NCBI RefSeq assembly: GCF_018449675.1
Contig: NZ_JAAVUZ010000005.1
Location: 62,001 to 126,000 of the forward strand
Reading direction: 5' to 3'
Length of the DNA: 64,000 nt
Source of the DNA: Glaciihabitans sp. dw_435
Lineage (GTDB): Bacteria; Actinomycetota; Actinomycetes; Actinomycetales; Microbacteriaceae
Shown: positions 18,061 through 27,259 of the stretch, piece by piece
How positions within the stretch are numbered: the first letter of the stretch is position 1
Layout of the letters: each line of letters opens with the position of its first letter
Program-made: the position numbers and the translations under genes
Notes under the pieces: model-generated
Told to the model about the DNA's origin: nothing
Databases searched by the model: none
Seen by the model: the letters and a program-made list of their open reading frames with translations, nothing else

Positions 18061-18708
18061 CTACAGCGACCGGGTGGTGAGGCGGATCCTGGCGCCGTTG
18101 AGCTCGACCACCGGGGCATCCCAGAGACCGGCGACGCGGGTCGCGAGGGTGTCGACGGAGGTGTCGTTCTCGCCGGTGCCGAGGGCACGCACCACGAAGG
18201 TGACGGCGGCTGCCGTTCCGGCCTTCGCCCATCCGGATGCCACGGAGCCGACCCACGCCTCTGCGGCGGCCTTCGCGGTGGCGTAGTTGGCGCTGCTCCA
18301 GGTGGGGGAGTCGACGCTCGTGGAGCTCACGACGGCCAGGCGACCGGCGGGAGAGGCGACGAGATCGTCACGGAAGGCGAGGGTGGTGTTGCGCAGGGTG
18401 GTGATGAGGCGTTCCTCGAGCCAGGCCCAGGTTGCGTCGTCATTTCCGGGCTTCCAGCCACCGACGAGGTGCACGAGTCCATCGATCGGGCCGACCTCGG
18501 TGCGCACCGTTTCGGCAAGGGCGAGGACCGCGGCGGGGTCGGAGAGGTCGCACACGTAGGAGGCGTCGGCCGGGACATCCGCCAGCCTGCCCGCATCGGA
18601 TCCGACGGCGATGACCCGCACTCCCGTTGCCTGCAGGGCGGCGGCACACGCGTGCCCCGCCGCGCTCGACGCGCCGGCAATGAGGACGGTACGGGACGGC
18701 TCAGTCAT
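18061..18708 (-). CDS. SDR family oxidoreductase
   Basis: A 215-residue short-chain dehydrogenase-like protein. The dinucleotide motif is GASSAAG (residues 12-18), a departure from the usual GxxxGxG. VSSTSVDSPTW and Tyr142-x3-Lys146 (NYATAK) retain the catalytic arrangement. It is shorter than typical SDRs because the C-terminal substrate loop is reduced. It lies between DUF6421 (57 nt upstream) and the lyase (86 nt downstream), all leftward. The substrate is unknown. Confidence 0.82.
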   Translation of the reverse strand: MTEPSRTVLIAGASSAAGHACAAALQATGVRVIAVGSDAGRLADVPADASYVCDLSDPAAVLALAETVRTEVGPIDGLVHLVGGWKPGNDDATWAWLEERLITTLRNTTLAFRDDLVASPAGRLAVVSSTSVDSPTWSSANYATAKAAAEAWVGSVASGWAKAGTAAAVTFVVRALGTGENDTSVDTLATRVAGLWDAPVVELNGARIRLTTRSL

Positions 18709-18764
18709 GGCTTCTCATACTTCCAGTGTCCTCCATAGTGCGCGCCGGCGCGTCGGCAGCCCGA

Positions 18765-20159
18765 TTACGCCGTAATCCCGCTGGTCGATTCGATGACGGT
18801 CGCCATCTTTTTCGAGAGGGCTTCGTAGAACATCGAGAGGGGGAACTCGTCGTCCATGACCGCGTCGGTGAGTCCCTTCGGCGGTCCGTCCAGCGGGAGG
18901 TCGCGCACCGCCCAGCGGGAGGCGGGGTGGGGGGTGAGCGTGGCGGACACGAGGTCGTAGGCCGCGAGCCAGTGGGCGGCCTTGGGGCGGTCGATCGACG
19001 CCCAGTAGAGGTCGTCGATCTCCTTGCCGAGAGCGATGACGACGTCCGGGATCTCGTCCCAGTCGATGGTCAGCGCGGTGTCGGTCCAGTGCAGCACGTG
19101 GTGCTGGTGCAGCCAGGCGAACAGCAGCTGTCCGCCGAGGCCGTCGTAGTTACGCACGCGACTGCCGGTGATCGCGAAGCGGAAGTTCCTGTCGAAGATC
19201 ACGGCGTATTGCACGAGCTTCGCGCGATCGCGGGTGACGTCGTCTGTGTCATCCGCCCGCTCCAGGCGCACCGCCTCGCGGAACGCCGTCAGGTCACAGC
19301 GCAGTTCCTCGAGCGAGTAGAGGAAGAACGGCATGCGCTGCTTGATCATGAACGGGTCGAAGGGCAGGTCACCACGCATGTGGGTGCGGTCGTGGATGAG
19401 GTCCCACATCACGAAGGTCTCTTCGGCCAGGCGCTGGTCGTCGAGCAGGCGTGCGGCGTCCGCGGGCAGTTCTAGCCGGGTGATCTCGGCGGCGGCGCCC
19501 AGCACGCGGCGGAAGCGTGCGGCCTCGCGGTCGGCGAAGATCGCTCCCCAGGTGAAGGTGGGGATGGCGCGCATGGCGACAGATTCAGGGAACAGCACCG
19601 CGGCGTTGGTGTCGTAGCCGTCCGTGAAATCGATGAAGCGGATCGGCACGAACAGCGCGTTCGAATAGTCGCCCGCCTGCAGTTCGTCGATGAATTCGGG
19701 CCACAGCACCTCGATCAGCACGGCCTCGACGAGGCGATCGGTGCTGCCGTTCTGCGTGTACATCGGGAAGACGACCAGGTGGCGCAGGCCGTCAACGCGA
19801 TCGAGCTGGGGCTGGAACGCCAGCAGGGAGTCGAGAAAGTCGGGAACGCCGAACCCTTCCGCTGCCCAGCGCCGGAAGTCGGTGGCGACTGCCTCGAGGT
19901 ACGCGTCGTCGTGCGGGAACACCTCGCGGAAGTTCAGCGCCGCCGTCGCGATGGCCTCGACGTACCTGGCCGCATCGGCGTGGTGGGCAGGGTCGGGGAT
20001 GCTTCCGTCTTTGATCTGCAGGGGGCGGATGTCCCGGGCCGCGTCTTTCAGCGACTGCCAGTCGTCACTCGCGGCAAGGTCGGCATTCACGGCGGAACGG
20101 TCCTCGACAACCTCGGGTTCTCCGACGATGGTGCTGGTGAATTCTGCACTGCGTGACAT
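18765..20159 (-). CDS. DUF6421 family protein
   Basis: A 464-residue soluble protein that I recognise as DUF6421, an actinobacterial family without assigned function. It lacks a signal peptide or membrane helix. Histidine/acid-rich patches such as WDLIHDRTHMRGD (middle) and HQHHVLHWTDT (later) look like possible metal-binding or catalytic sites. GGAGGTCCC precedes the ATG at 20159. Followed closely by an SDR and a threonine-aldolase-like lyase, suggesting a joint role in amino-acid or aldehyde metabolism. The family name is from memory, not a search. Confidence 0.75.
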   Translation of the reverse strand: MSRSAEFTSTIVGEPEVVEDRSAVNADLAASDDWQSLKDAARDIRPLQIKDGSIPDPAHHADAARYVEAIATAALNFREVFPHDDAYLEAVATDFRRWAAEGFGVPDFLDSLLAFQPQLDRVDGLRHLVVFPMYTQNGSTDRLVEAVLIEVLWPEFIDELQAGDYSNALFVPIRFIDFTDGYDTNAAVLFPESVAMRAIPTFTWGAIFADREAARFRRVLGAAAEITRLELPADAARLLDDQRLAEETFVMWDLIHDRTHMRGDLPFDPFMIKQRMPFFLYSLEELRCDLTAFREAVRLERADDTDDVTRDRAKLVQYAVIFDRNFRFAITGSRVRNYDGLGGQLLFAWLHQHHVLHWTDTALTIDWDEIPDVVIALGKEIDDLYWASIDRPKAAHWLAAYDLVSATLTPHPASRWAVRDLPLDGPPKGLTDAVMDDEFPLSMFYEALSKKMATVIESTSGITA

Positions 20160-20436
20160 GGGACCTCCGATCCTTGCGATGAGTGGGGCGTACCGGGCGA
20201 GACGCGGGACGTGATGGTGCGTCGGAGCACCACCGCTGAGGGGTGATGCAACGAATCCGCGCTTGCATCGAGCCTAATGATGGATCTTCGGCGTTTGGTT
20301 GCACTGGGCGCCGGAAAGCTGCGCTACCCGACCCGTGCGCGCAGCTTCTCCTCCACCGGAGACGATACGGCCGAGTTGTCCACAGAGGGCGGCCCTCGGC
20401 ACCCGCGCTGTCGGCGGCGAGGAAGAGGGTCGTCCC

Positions 20437-20898
20437 ATGACAACGACACGGAACTCAGAACTCACCATTGCCCGACTGCTCGATGACTTCTTCGCGGAGG
20501 TTGCCGAGGGCGCACGACCGACCACGGTGCGGCGTCTTGCCACCGTGCGAATGCACCTGGAGGCGTATCTCGACGAGCACGCCTGGCACGTGCTCACCTC
20601 GCGGCAACTCGCGATCCTGCGCGCTGAACAGCAGCACAATCCCGTCGGGGCATTTGCCCGCACCATGGGCGCCGAAGACCTCTTCTTCGCCTTCTCCTGC
20701 TACCTGAGACCGGAATACCGGCTGCGCAACGTCGTGGATGCGCGCTGCCAGGTGCGGGTGATCGGTCAGCTCACCCAGTGGCTGTATGCCCGCGGACTGC
20801 TGGCCAACTGGCGCGATATGGCGTGCATCGCACTCGATATCGAGTGTGCGCTGCGCGAGGCCCGTCGCAGCCTCGCCACCGCGGCCGCCCAGCCGTGA
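20437..20898 (+). CDS. Small protein resembling a recombinase core-binding (SAM-like) domain
   Basis: A 153-residue protein of unknown function. The first 60 residues (LTIARLLDDFFAEVAEG, then TTVRRLATVRMHLEAYL) look like the SAM-like N-terminal core-binding domain of tyrosine recombinases: a helical bundle with the ARPTTVRR turn. No catalytic R-H-R-Y domain follows. The rest is helical (GQLTQWLYARGLLANWRD). The ATG at 20437 is preceded by GAGGAAGAGGG. The 277-nt gap upstream contains a palindromic GGTGGTGC/GCACCATC pair near 20215-20235. Could be a truncated integrase descendant or a DNA-binding domain in its own right. Confidence 0.6.
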   Translation: MTTTRNSELTIARLLDDFFAEVAEGARPTTVRRLATVRMHLEAYLDEHAWHVLTSRQLAILRAEQQHNPVGAFARTMGAEDLFFAFSCYLRPEYRLRNVVDARCQVRVIGQLTQWLYARGLLANWRDMACIALDIECALREARRSLATAAAQP

Positions 20899-20906
20899 GG
20901 CCCGGT

Positions 20907-21722
20907 CTACAGGCCGTGTGTGCCGAGCCAGTCCAGGAGCACGCGTTCGAATTCGTTCGCCTGCTCGACGCTCGGCAGGTGGGCGGCATTCGGGAAACGG
21001 CAGCCGTCGGCGTGCGGGATGGTGGTGACGAGGTACTCGTACTGCAGCAGCGCCGGAGTGATGTCGAAGTCACCCACCATGACGAGGGTGGGAACCTCGA
21101 TGTCGCTGACGCGTCCGTATGCCGACGGCTCCAGTCCGATCGGAATCGGCTGCTCGGCGATGTGGGAGATGTTGATCGCGTTCAGCTCGTAGGCGGTCGC
21201 GACGAACGCCGGGTCGAGATCCTCCTCGCGGCGTTCCGGGCCGAAATCCCAGAGCGCGGCCTCGAGCCGATTCTGGCGGATCCAGTCGCCGGCCTCCCAT
21301 GCCGCGTCGACTTCATCGAAGAGCTCGTCCTCACGATCGGTGAGTTCGACCTCGGGGAACCCGCTGGGCCCGGAGCCGATCACTACGAGTCCGAGCACCC
21401 GCCCGGGCGAATCGAGGGTGAGGTCAATGGCGATCCCGCCGCCGCGCGAGCAGCCAATCACCGTTGCCTTGTGCACACCGACGTGATCGAGCACCGCGAG
21501 GGCGTCCGCCCGGTTGGAGAACTCGATGTTCTGCGACTCCGTGAGGCCGAACCCGCGCATGTCCAGTCGCACCACGAAGTGGTCCGATGCCAGGGCGGCG
21601 ATCTGCGGATCCCACATGCGCAGCGACGCGATGCCCGCGTGGATGAGCAGCAGGCAGGGGCTGTCGGCGGCACCATCGGTCTCGTAGTAGAGCGAGGCGC
21701 CTTCGACGTCGAGGTAGGGCAT
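20907..21722 (-). CDS. Alpha/beta hydrolase
   Basis: A 271-residue alpha/beta hydrolase. The nucleophile elbow is GCSRGGG (G-x-S-x-G) around residue 95, the oxyanion region is LLIHAGIASLRMWDPQ, and the C-terminal half carries the acid (GDFDITPALL) and a late His in AHLPSVEQ. Esterase or C-C hydrolase activity is plausible; the substrate is unknown. TAATCT at 21729-21734 lies 6 nt before the ATG, suggesting leaderless expression. RutD is also of this fold, but this gene is separate, opposite in strand and next to unrelated genes. Confidence 0.85.
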   Translation of the reverse strand: MPYLDVEGASLYYETDGAADSPCLLLIHAGIASLRMWDPQIAALASDHFVVRLDMRGFGLTESQNIEFSNRADALAVLDHVGVHKATVIGCSRGGGIAIDLTLDSPGRVLGLVVIGSGPSGFPEVELTDREDELFDEVDAAWEAGDWIRQNRLEAALWDFGPERREEDLDPAFVATAYELNAINISHIAEQPIPIGLEPSAYGRVSDIEVPTLVMVGDFDITPALLQYEYLVTTIPHADGCRFPNAAHLPSVEQANEFERVLLDWLGTHGL

Positions 21723-21776
21723 GCTCCGAGATTACCGACCGAGCGTCTAGGCCGCACCGACGAATTTCGTGAGGGC

Positions 21777-21821
21777 TTGTTCTTTTCACAATCACGGCGT
21801 ACGGTGACTAAACCGGTTCAG
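21777..21821 (+). promoter_or_regulatory. Promoter and LacI-type operator of the sugar locus regulator
   Basis: TTGTTC at 21777-21782 and TACGGT at 21800-21805 form a -35/-10 pair with a 17-nt spacer. Immediately downstream, CTAAACCGGTTCAG at 21808-21821 is a near-perfect palindrome (one mismatched pair) with the central CCGG of LacI/GalR operators. It would cover the transcription start, so autorepression of the LacI gene beginning at 21874 is likely. Confidence 0.6.
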
Positions 21822-21873
21822 ACGACCCCGAACGGGGGCGGCCCCGGCCCGACGACTCGATGAGGAGAACGCG

Positions 21874-22899
21874 ATGATGAGCGAGCGCCCCACGATCGCC
21901 GACGTCGCCCGGGTCGCCGGAGTCAGCAAGGGGCTGGTGTCCTTCGCCCTCAACGACAAGCCGGGCGTCTCCGTCGAAACCCGGCAGCGCATCCTCTCTG
22001 TGGCCAGCGAGCTGGGCTGGAAGCCGAGCATGCGGGCCCGGTCGCTGAGCTCTCGCCGCGCGTACGCGGTGGGCCTCGTCATCGCCCGCGACCCCGGCAT
22101 CATCGCCGCCGATCCCTTCTTCCCCGCCCTGATCGCGGGCATCGAAATTGCCCTGGCTCCCGCCGGGCAGGTGCTGGTGCTCAGCATGGTCGCCGATGAG
22201 GAAGCGGAAATCGCGAGCTACCGCCAACTCGTCGAGAACGACCGCGTCGACGGGGTGATCCTCACCGACCTCCGAACGAATGACGCCCGCATCGCGCTCG
22301 CTGTCGAGCTGGGGCTTTCCGCCGTGACCCTCGGTCACCCGGACATCCCCTCGCCGTTTCCTGCCGTGACCGTTGACGATGCCGCGGGCATCCGGGCTGC
22401 CGTCGCCCACCTTGTAGCGCTCGGCCACACCCGCATCGCCCACGTCGGCGGACCGTCGCGCATGCTGCACGGCAGCCGTCGGCGGAACTCGTTCCTCGCC
22501 GCGCTCGCCGAAGCGGGACTCTCCGGCGAGCTCGCCATCGAGACCGACTTCAGTTCCGCCGACGGTGCCCGCGTGACCGCGGACCTGCTCGCGCTGGCGG
22601 AGCCGCCCACGGCAATCGTCTACTCCAATGACCCGATGGCTATCGCGGGCATGAGCGTCGCCCAGCGGGCCGGCTTCTCGATTCCGCAGGATCTCTCGGT
22701 AACCGGCTTTGACGGTAGCGACCTCGGCAACTTCACCAACCCGTCGCTCACCTCGGTGTCCACGCAGGTGCAGGAGTGGGGGCGTGCCGCCACGGATGCT
22801 CTCCTGCGCGTGATCGCCGGGGAGGACGTCGTCGACGTCGAGCTGGCGCCGGCGCAGCTCGTGCCCCGCGAATCCAGCGCCGGGCCGCCCCGAACTTAA
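21874..22899 (+). CDS. LacI family transcriptional regulator of the sugar locus
   Basis: A 341-residue LacI/GalR regulator. The HTH is at residues 8-27 (IADVARVAGVSKGLVSFAL), followed by the hinge and a sensor domain with VDGVILTD and TGFDGSDLGNFTNPSLTSV typical of sugar-responsive members. GAGGAG stands 6 nt before ATG 21874; ATG 21877 is equivalent. A probable operator lies over its own promoter. It precedes the ABC importer genes by 64 nt and probably represses them as well, responding to an oligosaccharide or its breakdown product. Confidence 0.9.
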   Translation: MMSERPTIADVARVAGVSKGLVSFALNDKPGVSVETRQRILSVASELGWKPSMRARSLSSRRAYAVGLVIARDPGIIAADPFFPALIAGIEIALAPAGQVLVLSMVADEEAEIASYRQLVENDRVDGVILTDLRTNDARIALAVELGLSAVTLGHPDIPSPFPAVTVDDAAGIRAAVAHLVALGHTRIAHVGGPSRMLHGSRRRNSFLAALAEAGLSGELAIETDFSSADGARVTADLLALAEPPTAIVYSNDPMAIAGMSVAQRAGFSIPQDLSVTGFDGSDLGNFTNPSLTSVSTQVQEWGRAATDALLRVIAGEDVVDVELAPAQLVPRESSAGPPRT

Positions 22900-22963
22900 T
22901 TTTCCGAACCCAACACCCCCGACGGCAGAGCTGCCGCCGTTCAGTTATACAAAGGAGTCAACT

Positions 22964-24262
22964 GTGCGAAGAAGAACAGTACGAACACGGACCGTGATCG
23001 GGGCGGCGCTGCTGGCCACCGCGATGGTCGGCCTCACCGCCTGCGGCAGTGGCGGATCCACGAGCGGTAACGCCTCGGCCAAGGGTCCGATCACGATCTG
23101 GTACTCGAACAACGAGCAGGAAGTGGCCTGGGGTAAGCAGATGGTTGCCGCCTGGAACGCCGCGAACCCCGACGAGCAGGTCAAGGGTCAGGAGATCCCG
23201 GCCGGCAAGAGCAGCGAAGAAGTCATCGGAGCCGCGATTGCCGCGGGTAATGCCCCGTGCCTGATCTACAACACTGCCCCCTCGGCGGTCGGCCAGTTCG
23301 AGAAGCAGGGCGGTCTCGTCGACCTGTCGAAGATTGACGGAGGTGCAGCGTACATCGAAGCGCGCAGCGGCGATGTGTCGAAGCAGTACCAGAACGCCGA
23401 TGGCGACTACTTCCAGATGCCCTGGAAGTCGAACCCGGTGGTCATTTTCTACAACAAGGACCTGTTCAAGAAGGCGGGCCTCGACCCGGAGAACCCGAAA
23501 CTGTCGACCTACGCCGACTTCCTCGCGACCTCCAAGACCCTCGTCGACAAGGGTGTCGCGCCCAACGCGATTCTCCCCGCTCCGACCAGTGAGTTCTTCC
23601 AGTCGCAGTTCGACTTCTACCCGCTGTACGCGGCGCAGACGGGCGGATCGCAGATCGTCGAAGACAACAAGGCAACCTTCGCCGACCAGGACGGCTACGA
23701 CGTGGCCGACTTCTGGGCGACGATGTACAAGGACAAGCTCGCCGGCCAGGAAAAGTACACCGGTGATGCGTTCGCCGATGGACAGGCCGCCATGGCGATC
23801 GTCGGTCCGTGGGCAGTCTCCATCTACAAGGACGTGAACTGGGGATCCGTTCCCGTTCCGACGAAGGACGGAACGAGCGCTGCCGACACCTGGACGTTCA
23901 GCGATGCCAAGAACATCGGGCTCTACTCCGCGTGCAAGAACCAGGGCACTGCGTGGGACGTCCTGAAGTTCTCGACCAGCGAGGAGCAGGATGGCAAGCT
24001 CCTTGAGCTGACCGGTCAGATGCCCCTCCGCACCGACCTGCAGACCACCTACGCCGACTACTTCACGGCCAACCCCGCCTACAAGGCGTTCGGTGACCAG
24101 GCCTCCCGCACCGTCGAGGTGCCGCCGGGACCGAACACGGTCGAGATGCTGCAGACCTTCCGTGACGCCTGGTCCAAGTCGGTGATCTTCGGCAAGGAAG
24201 ACGTGCACAAGGCCCTGGACGACGCGGCCGCCAAGATCGACACGATCGCGAAGCAGCCGTAG
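22964..24262 (+). CDS. Carbohydrate ABC transporter substrate-binding lipoprotein
   Basis: A 432-residue extracytoplasmic solute-binding protein of the MalE/UgpB (SBP_bac_1) type. The lipobox is LTAC with lipidated Cys27. ITIWYSNNEQEVAW and the late FSTSEEQDGKLLELTGQMPLRTDL are family-like. GTG 22964 follows AAAGGAG at 22951. Eight bases separate its stop from the first permease. It captures an oligosaccharide outside the membrane. The GH130 enzyme downstream suggests a beta-mannoside or related glycan; this is inference. Confidence 0.9.
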   Translation: MRRRTVRTRTVIGAALLATAMVGLTACGSGGSTSGNASAKGPITIWYSNNEQEVAWGKQMVAAWNAANPDEQVKGQEIPAGKSSEEVIGAAIAAGNAPCLIYNTAPSAVGQFEKQGGLVDLSKIDGGAAYIEARSGDVSKQYQNADGDYFQMPWKSNPVVIFYNKDLFKKAGLDPENPKLSTYADFLATSKTLVDKGVAPNAILPAPTSEFFQSQFDFYPLYAAQTGGSQIVEDNKATFADQDGYDVADFWATMYKDKLAGQEKYTGDAFADGQAAMAIVGPWAVSIYKDVNWGSVPVPTKDGTSAADTWTFSDAKNIGLYSACKNQGTAWDVLKFSTSEEQDGKLLELTGQMPLRTDLQTTYADYFTANPAYKAFGDQASRTVEVPPGPNTVEMLQTFRDAWSKSVIFGKEDVHKALDDAAAKIDTIAKQP

Positions 24263-24270
24263 GTCATCCG

Positions 24271-25245
24271 ATGACTGACGTCATTGCCGCGCCGGAGGCC
24301 AACGTGCCTCCGGCCGGCTCCCCGCCCCGGGCGTCGGGAACGGGTTCCGGCCCCAGCAAGCGGCGCAAGCGCCGCCTGTTGGGTAAGAACCCCCTCGGCC
24401 TCCTGTTCAGCGCGCCGTACCTTGTCTTCGTGATCGCGGTCTTCGCCGTGCCCCTGGTGTACTCGGTGTACATCGCGTTTCACGACTACTTCTTCTCGGC
24501 GCCCGGTGCCGTCGTTGACCGCCCGTTCGTCGGGCTGGACAACTTCGTCACCGCGCTCACCGATCCCGCGGTCATCCGCTCGTTTGGCAACGTCGGCATT
24601 TTCCTGCTGATCAACGTGCCGCTCACGGTGGTGCTGTCGATCGGGCTGGCGACGGCGCTTAACCGGGTCGTGCACTTCCGCACCTTCCTGCGGGTGAGTT
24701 ACTACGTGCCGTACGTCACGGCGTCGGTCGCCGTGGTGGGCGTCTGGCTGTTCCTCTTCAATGGGAGCGGCCTGGTCAACCAGATTCTCGGCCCGCTGGC
24801 GCCGGACCCGTCGTGGCTCGTCAACTCCACGTGGGCGATGCCGACCATTGCCATCTTCGTCACCTGGAAGCAGCTCGGGTTCTACATCCTGCTGTATCTG
24901 GCGGCGCTGCAGGCGGTGCCCAAGGAGCTCTACGAATCCGCCTCCACGGATGGGGCGGGCGCGATGCGCAGCTTCTTCTCGGTCACGGTGCCGGGTGTGC
25001 GGCCAGCCACGGTGCTGGTGCTGCTCGTCTCCACGGTCACGGGAGCGAACCTGTTCACCGAGCCCTACCTGCTCACGGGAGGTGGCGGCCCCGACGGGGC
25101 ATCCGCTTCACCGGTCTTGATCATGTACCAGCGGGGCCTGCAACAGGGTCAGCCGGACGTCGCGGCGGCCATCGGCATCATCCTGGTGGTTCTGGTGCTG
25201 ATCATCGCCTTACTGCAAAACCGCTTCGCGGGGGAGAGAGACTGA
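24271..25245 (+). CDS. Carbohydrate ABC transporter permease 1
   Basis: A 324-residue MalF/UgpA-like permease with six core helices. The EAA loop reads YESASTDGAGAMRSFFSVTVPGVRP. A cytoplasmic Lys/Arg-rich leader precedes helix 1. Its stop overlaps the start of the second permease by one base. It forms a heterodimeric channel with that protein. Confidence 0.92.
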   Translation: MTDVIAAPEANVPPAGSPPRASGTGSGPSKRRKRRLLGKNPLGLLFSAPYLVFVIAVFAVPLVYSVYIAFHDYFFSAPGAVVDRPFVGLDNFVTALTDPAVIRSFGNVGIFLLINVPLTVVLSIGLATALNRVVHFRTFLRVSYYVPYVTASVAVVGVWLFLFNGSGLVNQILGPLAPDPSWLVNSTWAMPTIAIFVTWKQLGFYILLYLAALQAVPKELYESASTDGAGAMRSFFSVTVPGVRPATVLVLLVSTVTGANLFTEPYLLTGGGGPDGASASPVLIMYQRGLQQGQPDVAAAIGIILVVLVLIIALLQNRFAGERD

Positions 25246-26078
25246 TGTCCAGATTCCAGACAGCGCTGCGCGGTGTCGTGTTGGCGGTGGGAGCCCTCGT
25301 GTTCCTGTTCCCGTTCTATTACATGATCATCGGGTCATTGCAGGCAAAGCCCGACCCGACGGTGGCGGGAGCGTTTCCCAACCCCGCCAACCTGACCGGC
25401 GAAAACTATGTGCAGATCAACGACCGCATCAACCTCTTCCAGGGGCTGCTGAACTCCGGCATTTTCACCGGCGGTGTGCTGATCGGCACGATGATCTTTG
25501 GGTTGCTCGTCGGGTACGCCCTGGCTCAGCTGCAGTGGAGGGGACGCGGGGTCACATTTGCCCTCGCGCTGCTCGTGCAGGTCGTGCCCTTCCAGCTGCT
25601 CATCATCCCGCTGTATGTGCTCATCGCACGCGACTACGGGCTGGCGGACAACTACCTCGGCATGATCCTTCCGTTCTTCATCAACTCGACGGCGGTGATC
25701 ATCTTCCGGCAGTACTTCCTGCAGGTGCCGAAGGAGCTGTTTGAGGCGGCCCGCATCGACGGTGCGAGCGAGCTGAGGCTGCTGTGGAAGATCGCCATCC
25801 CCCTGGTACGCCCGGCCATCATCACGGTCGTGCTGCTCACCTTCATCGGACCGTGGAACGAGTTCCTCTGGCCCTTCCTCATCACCAAGGATGCGTCCCT
25901 GCAACCGCTGGCCGTGTCCCTCGCCAACTACATCTCCAATGTGGCCGCCACGGCGTCGAATCCCTTCGGGGCGACGCTGGCGGGAGCTGCCGTGCTGGCT
26001 GCGCCCGTCGTCGTCCTCTTCATCGTGTTCCAGCGCTACTTCATCTCCACAGACATCGGTTCCGGTGTGAAAGGTTGA
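25245..26078 (+). CDS. Carbohydrate ABC transporter permease 2
   Basis: A 277-residue MalG/UgpE-like permease. The EAA loop is FEAARIDGASELRLLWKIAIPLVRPA, complete with the conserved Gly. ATG 25245 shares one base with the preceding stop and gives the expected short N-terminal tail before helix 1; longer frames are unlikely. No ATPase gene lies nearby, so a shared MsiK/MalK-type ATPase elsewhere in the genome must power the importer, as is common in actinobacteria. Confidence 0.92.
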   Translation: MSRFQTALRGVVLAVGALVFLFPFYYMIIGSLQAKPDPTVAGAFPNPANLTGENYVQINDRINLFQGLLNSGIFTGGVLIGTMIFGLLVGYALAQLQWRGRGVTFALALLVQVVPFQLLIIPLYVLIARDYGLADNYLGMILPFFINSTAVIIFRQYFLQVPKELFEAARIDGASELRLLWKIAIPLVRPAIITVVLLTFIGPWNEFLWPFLITKDASLQPLAVSLANYISNVAATASNPFGATLAGAAVLAAPVVVLFIVFQRYFISTDIGSGVKG

Positions 26079-26080
26079 CC

Positions 26081-27157
26081 ATGACAATGACAACTCGAAC
26101 TGCTTTTCCCTACGCCCTCACGCGCGCGGGAGTGATCATGACACCGGAAGACGGCAACGCACTCGAAGCCGAGGGGGTGCTGAATCCCGCTACCGGCCAC
26201 AATGCCGACGGCACGCTCTACCTGCTGCCCCGCATGGTGGCGACGGGCAATGTGAGCCGGGTGGGCCTTGCCCGCGTGGTGATCGAGAACGGTATCCCCA
26301 TCGGAGTCAAGCGTGAAGGAATCGTGCTCGAGCCCGACCGGGGCTGGGAACGGGGAGCAAACAACTCGGGCGTCGAGGACCCGCGGGTGACGTTCATCCC
26401 GCAGCTGGGCCTTCACGTCATGACGTACGTGGCGTACGGCCCACTCGGCCCGCGCACGGCCATCGCGACCTCCGTTGACCTGCGCGAATGGACCCGCCTC
26501 GGCCCGGCGCTCTTCGACTACGACGATGCCCTCGACATGGACCTGAACCTCTTCCACAACAAAGACACCGTCTTCTTCCCGGAGCCGATCACGGCCCCCG
26601 ACGGCGTGGAGAGCTTCGCCGTGCTGCACCGTCCGATGTGGGACCTGGGCGAGATTCGCCCGGGCGAGGGCATTCGTGTTCCAGCGGGGGTGGATGACGT
26701 GCGCCAGAGCATCTGGATCAGCTACATTCCCGTCGCCGAAGTGGTCGCCGACATCCGTGCCCTGGTGCGGTGGGGCCAGCACACGCTGCTCGCCGCACCG
26801 GAAGCACCGTTCGAGGAGGTCAAGATCGGGGGTGGACCTCCTCCCGTCCGCGTCGACGAGGGATGGCTCGTGCTGTACCACGGCGTCACCGGCGTCATCA
26901 ACAACGCTTTCGCACAGCAGCAGAACGTGAACTATTCCGCGGGCGGCATGATTCTCGATGCGCTTGACCCCCGGGTCATCCTGTCGCGGACTTCCGAGCC
27001 GCTGCTGGCGGCGGAAACCGAGGACGAACGCAGTGGGATCGTGCCGAACGTCGTGTTCCCGACGGCGATCGAGGAGATCGATGGCCAGAAGTATGTCTTC
27101 TACGGCATGGCCGACTCGAAGATCGGGGTCGCGCGGCTCGACCGCGCAGCTTCCTAA
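26081..27157 (+). CDS. GH130 family glycosidase/phosphorylase
   Basis: A 358-residue five-bladed beta-propeller enzyme of glycoside hydrolase family 130, acting on beta-mannosides by phosphorolysis or, in some subfamilies, hydrolysis. NSGVEDPRVTFI contains the catalytic-site Asp and Arg of the family. LPRMVATGNVSRVGLA, VLYHGV and PTAIEEIDGQKYVFYGMADSKIG are further family blocks. ATG 26081 is two bases after the permease stop. There is no signal peptide, so it works on imported oligosaccharide in the cytoplasm. Subfamily, and thus phosphorylase versus hydrolase, cannot be settled by eye. Confidence 0.82.
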   Translation: MTMTTRTAFPYALTRAGVIMTPEDGNALEAEGVLNPATGHNADGTLYLLPRMVATGNVSRVGLARVVIENGIPIGVKREGIVLEPDRGWERGANNSGVEDPRVTFIPQLGLHVMTYVAYGPLGPRTAIATSVDLREWTRLGPALFDYDDALDMDLNLFHNKDTVFFPEPITAPDGVESFAVLHRPMWDLGEIRPGEGIRVPAGVDDVRQSIWISYIPVAEVVADIRALVRWGQHTLLAAPEAPFEEVKIGGGPPPVRVDEGWLVLYHGVTGVINNAFAQQQNVNYSAGGMILDALDPRVILSRTSEPLLAAETEDERSGIVPNVVFPTAIEEIDGQKYVFYGMADSKIGVARLDRAAS

Positions 27158-27161
27158 CCGC

Positions 27162-27219
27162 CCGGGCTGGATCGCGAGTCACCGCGACCCAGCCCGGCAT
27201 CGCGCCCGTCACCGGGCGC
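27162..27219 (+). terminator. Double hairpin after the GH130 gene
   Basis: A long stem CCGGGCTGG/CCAGCCCGG (27162-27197, extended inward by TCGCG/CGCGA) is followed by GCGCCCG/CGGGCGC at 27202-27219. No T-run follows, so it may attenuate or protect the upstream mRNA rather than terminate fully. It separates the importer/GH130 unit from the secreted protein gene. Confidence 0.5.
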
Positions 27220-27259
27220 ACGCACGAAGATTTGTCCGCTTATGTGAAAGGACCGTTCA

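Noticed and set aside
20907-21722. Alpha/beta hydrolase as the missing RutD
   Set aside because: Same fold, but it is on the opposite strand, more than 4 kb away, beyond a strong terminator and an unrelated trio.
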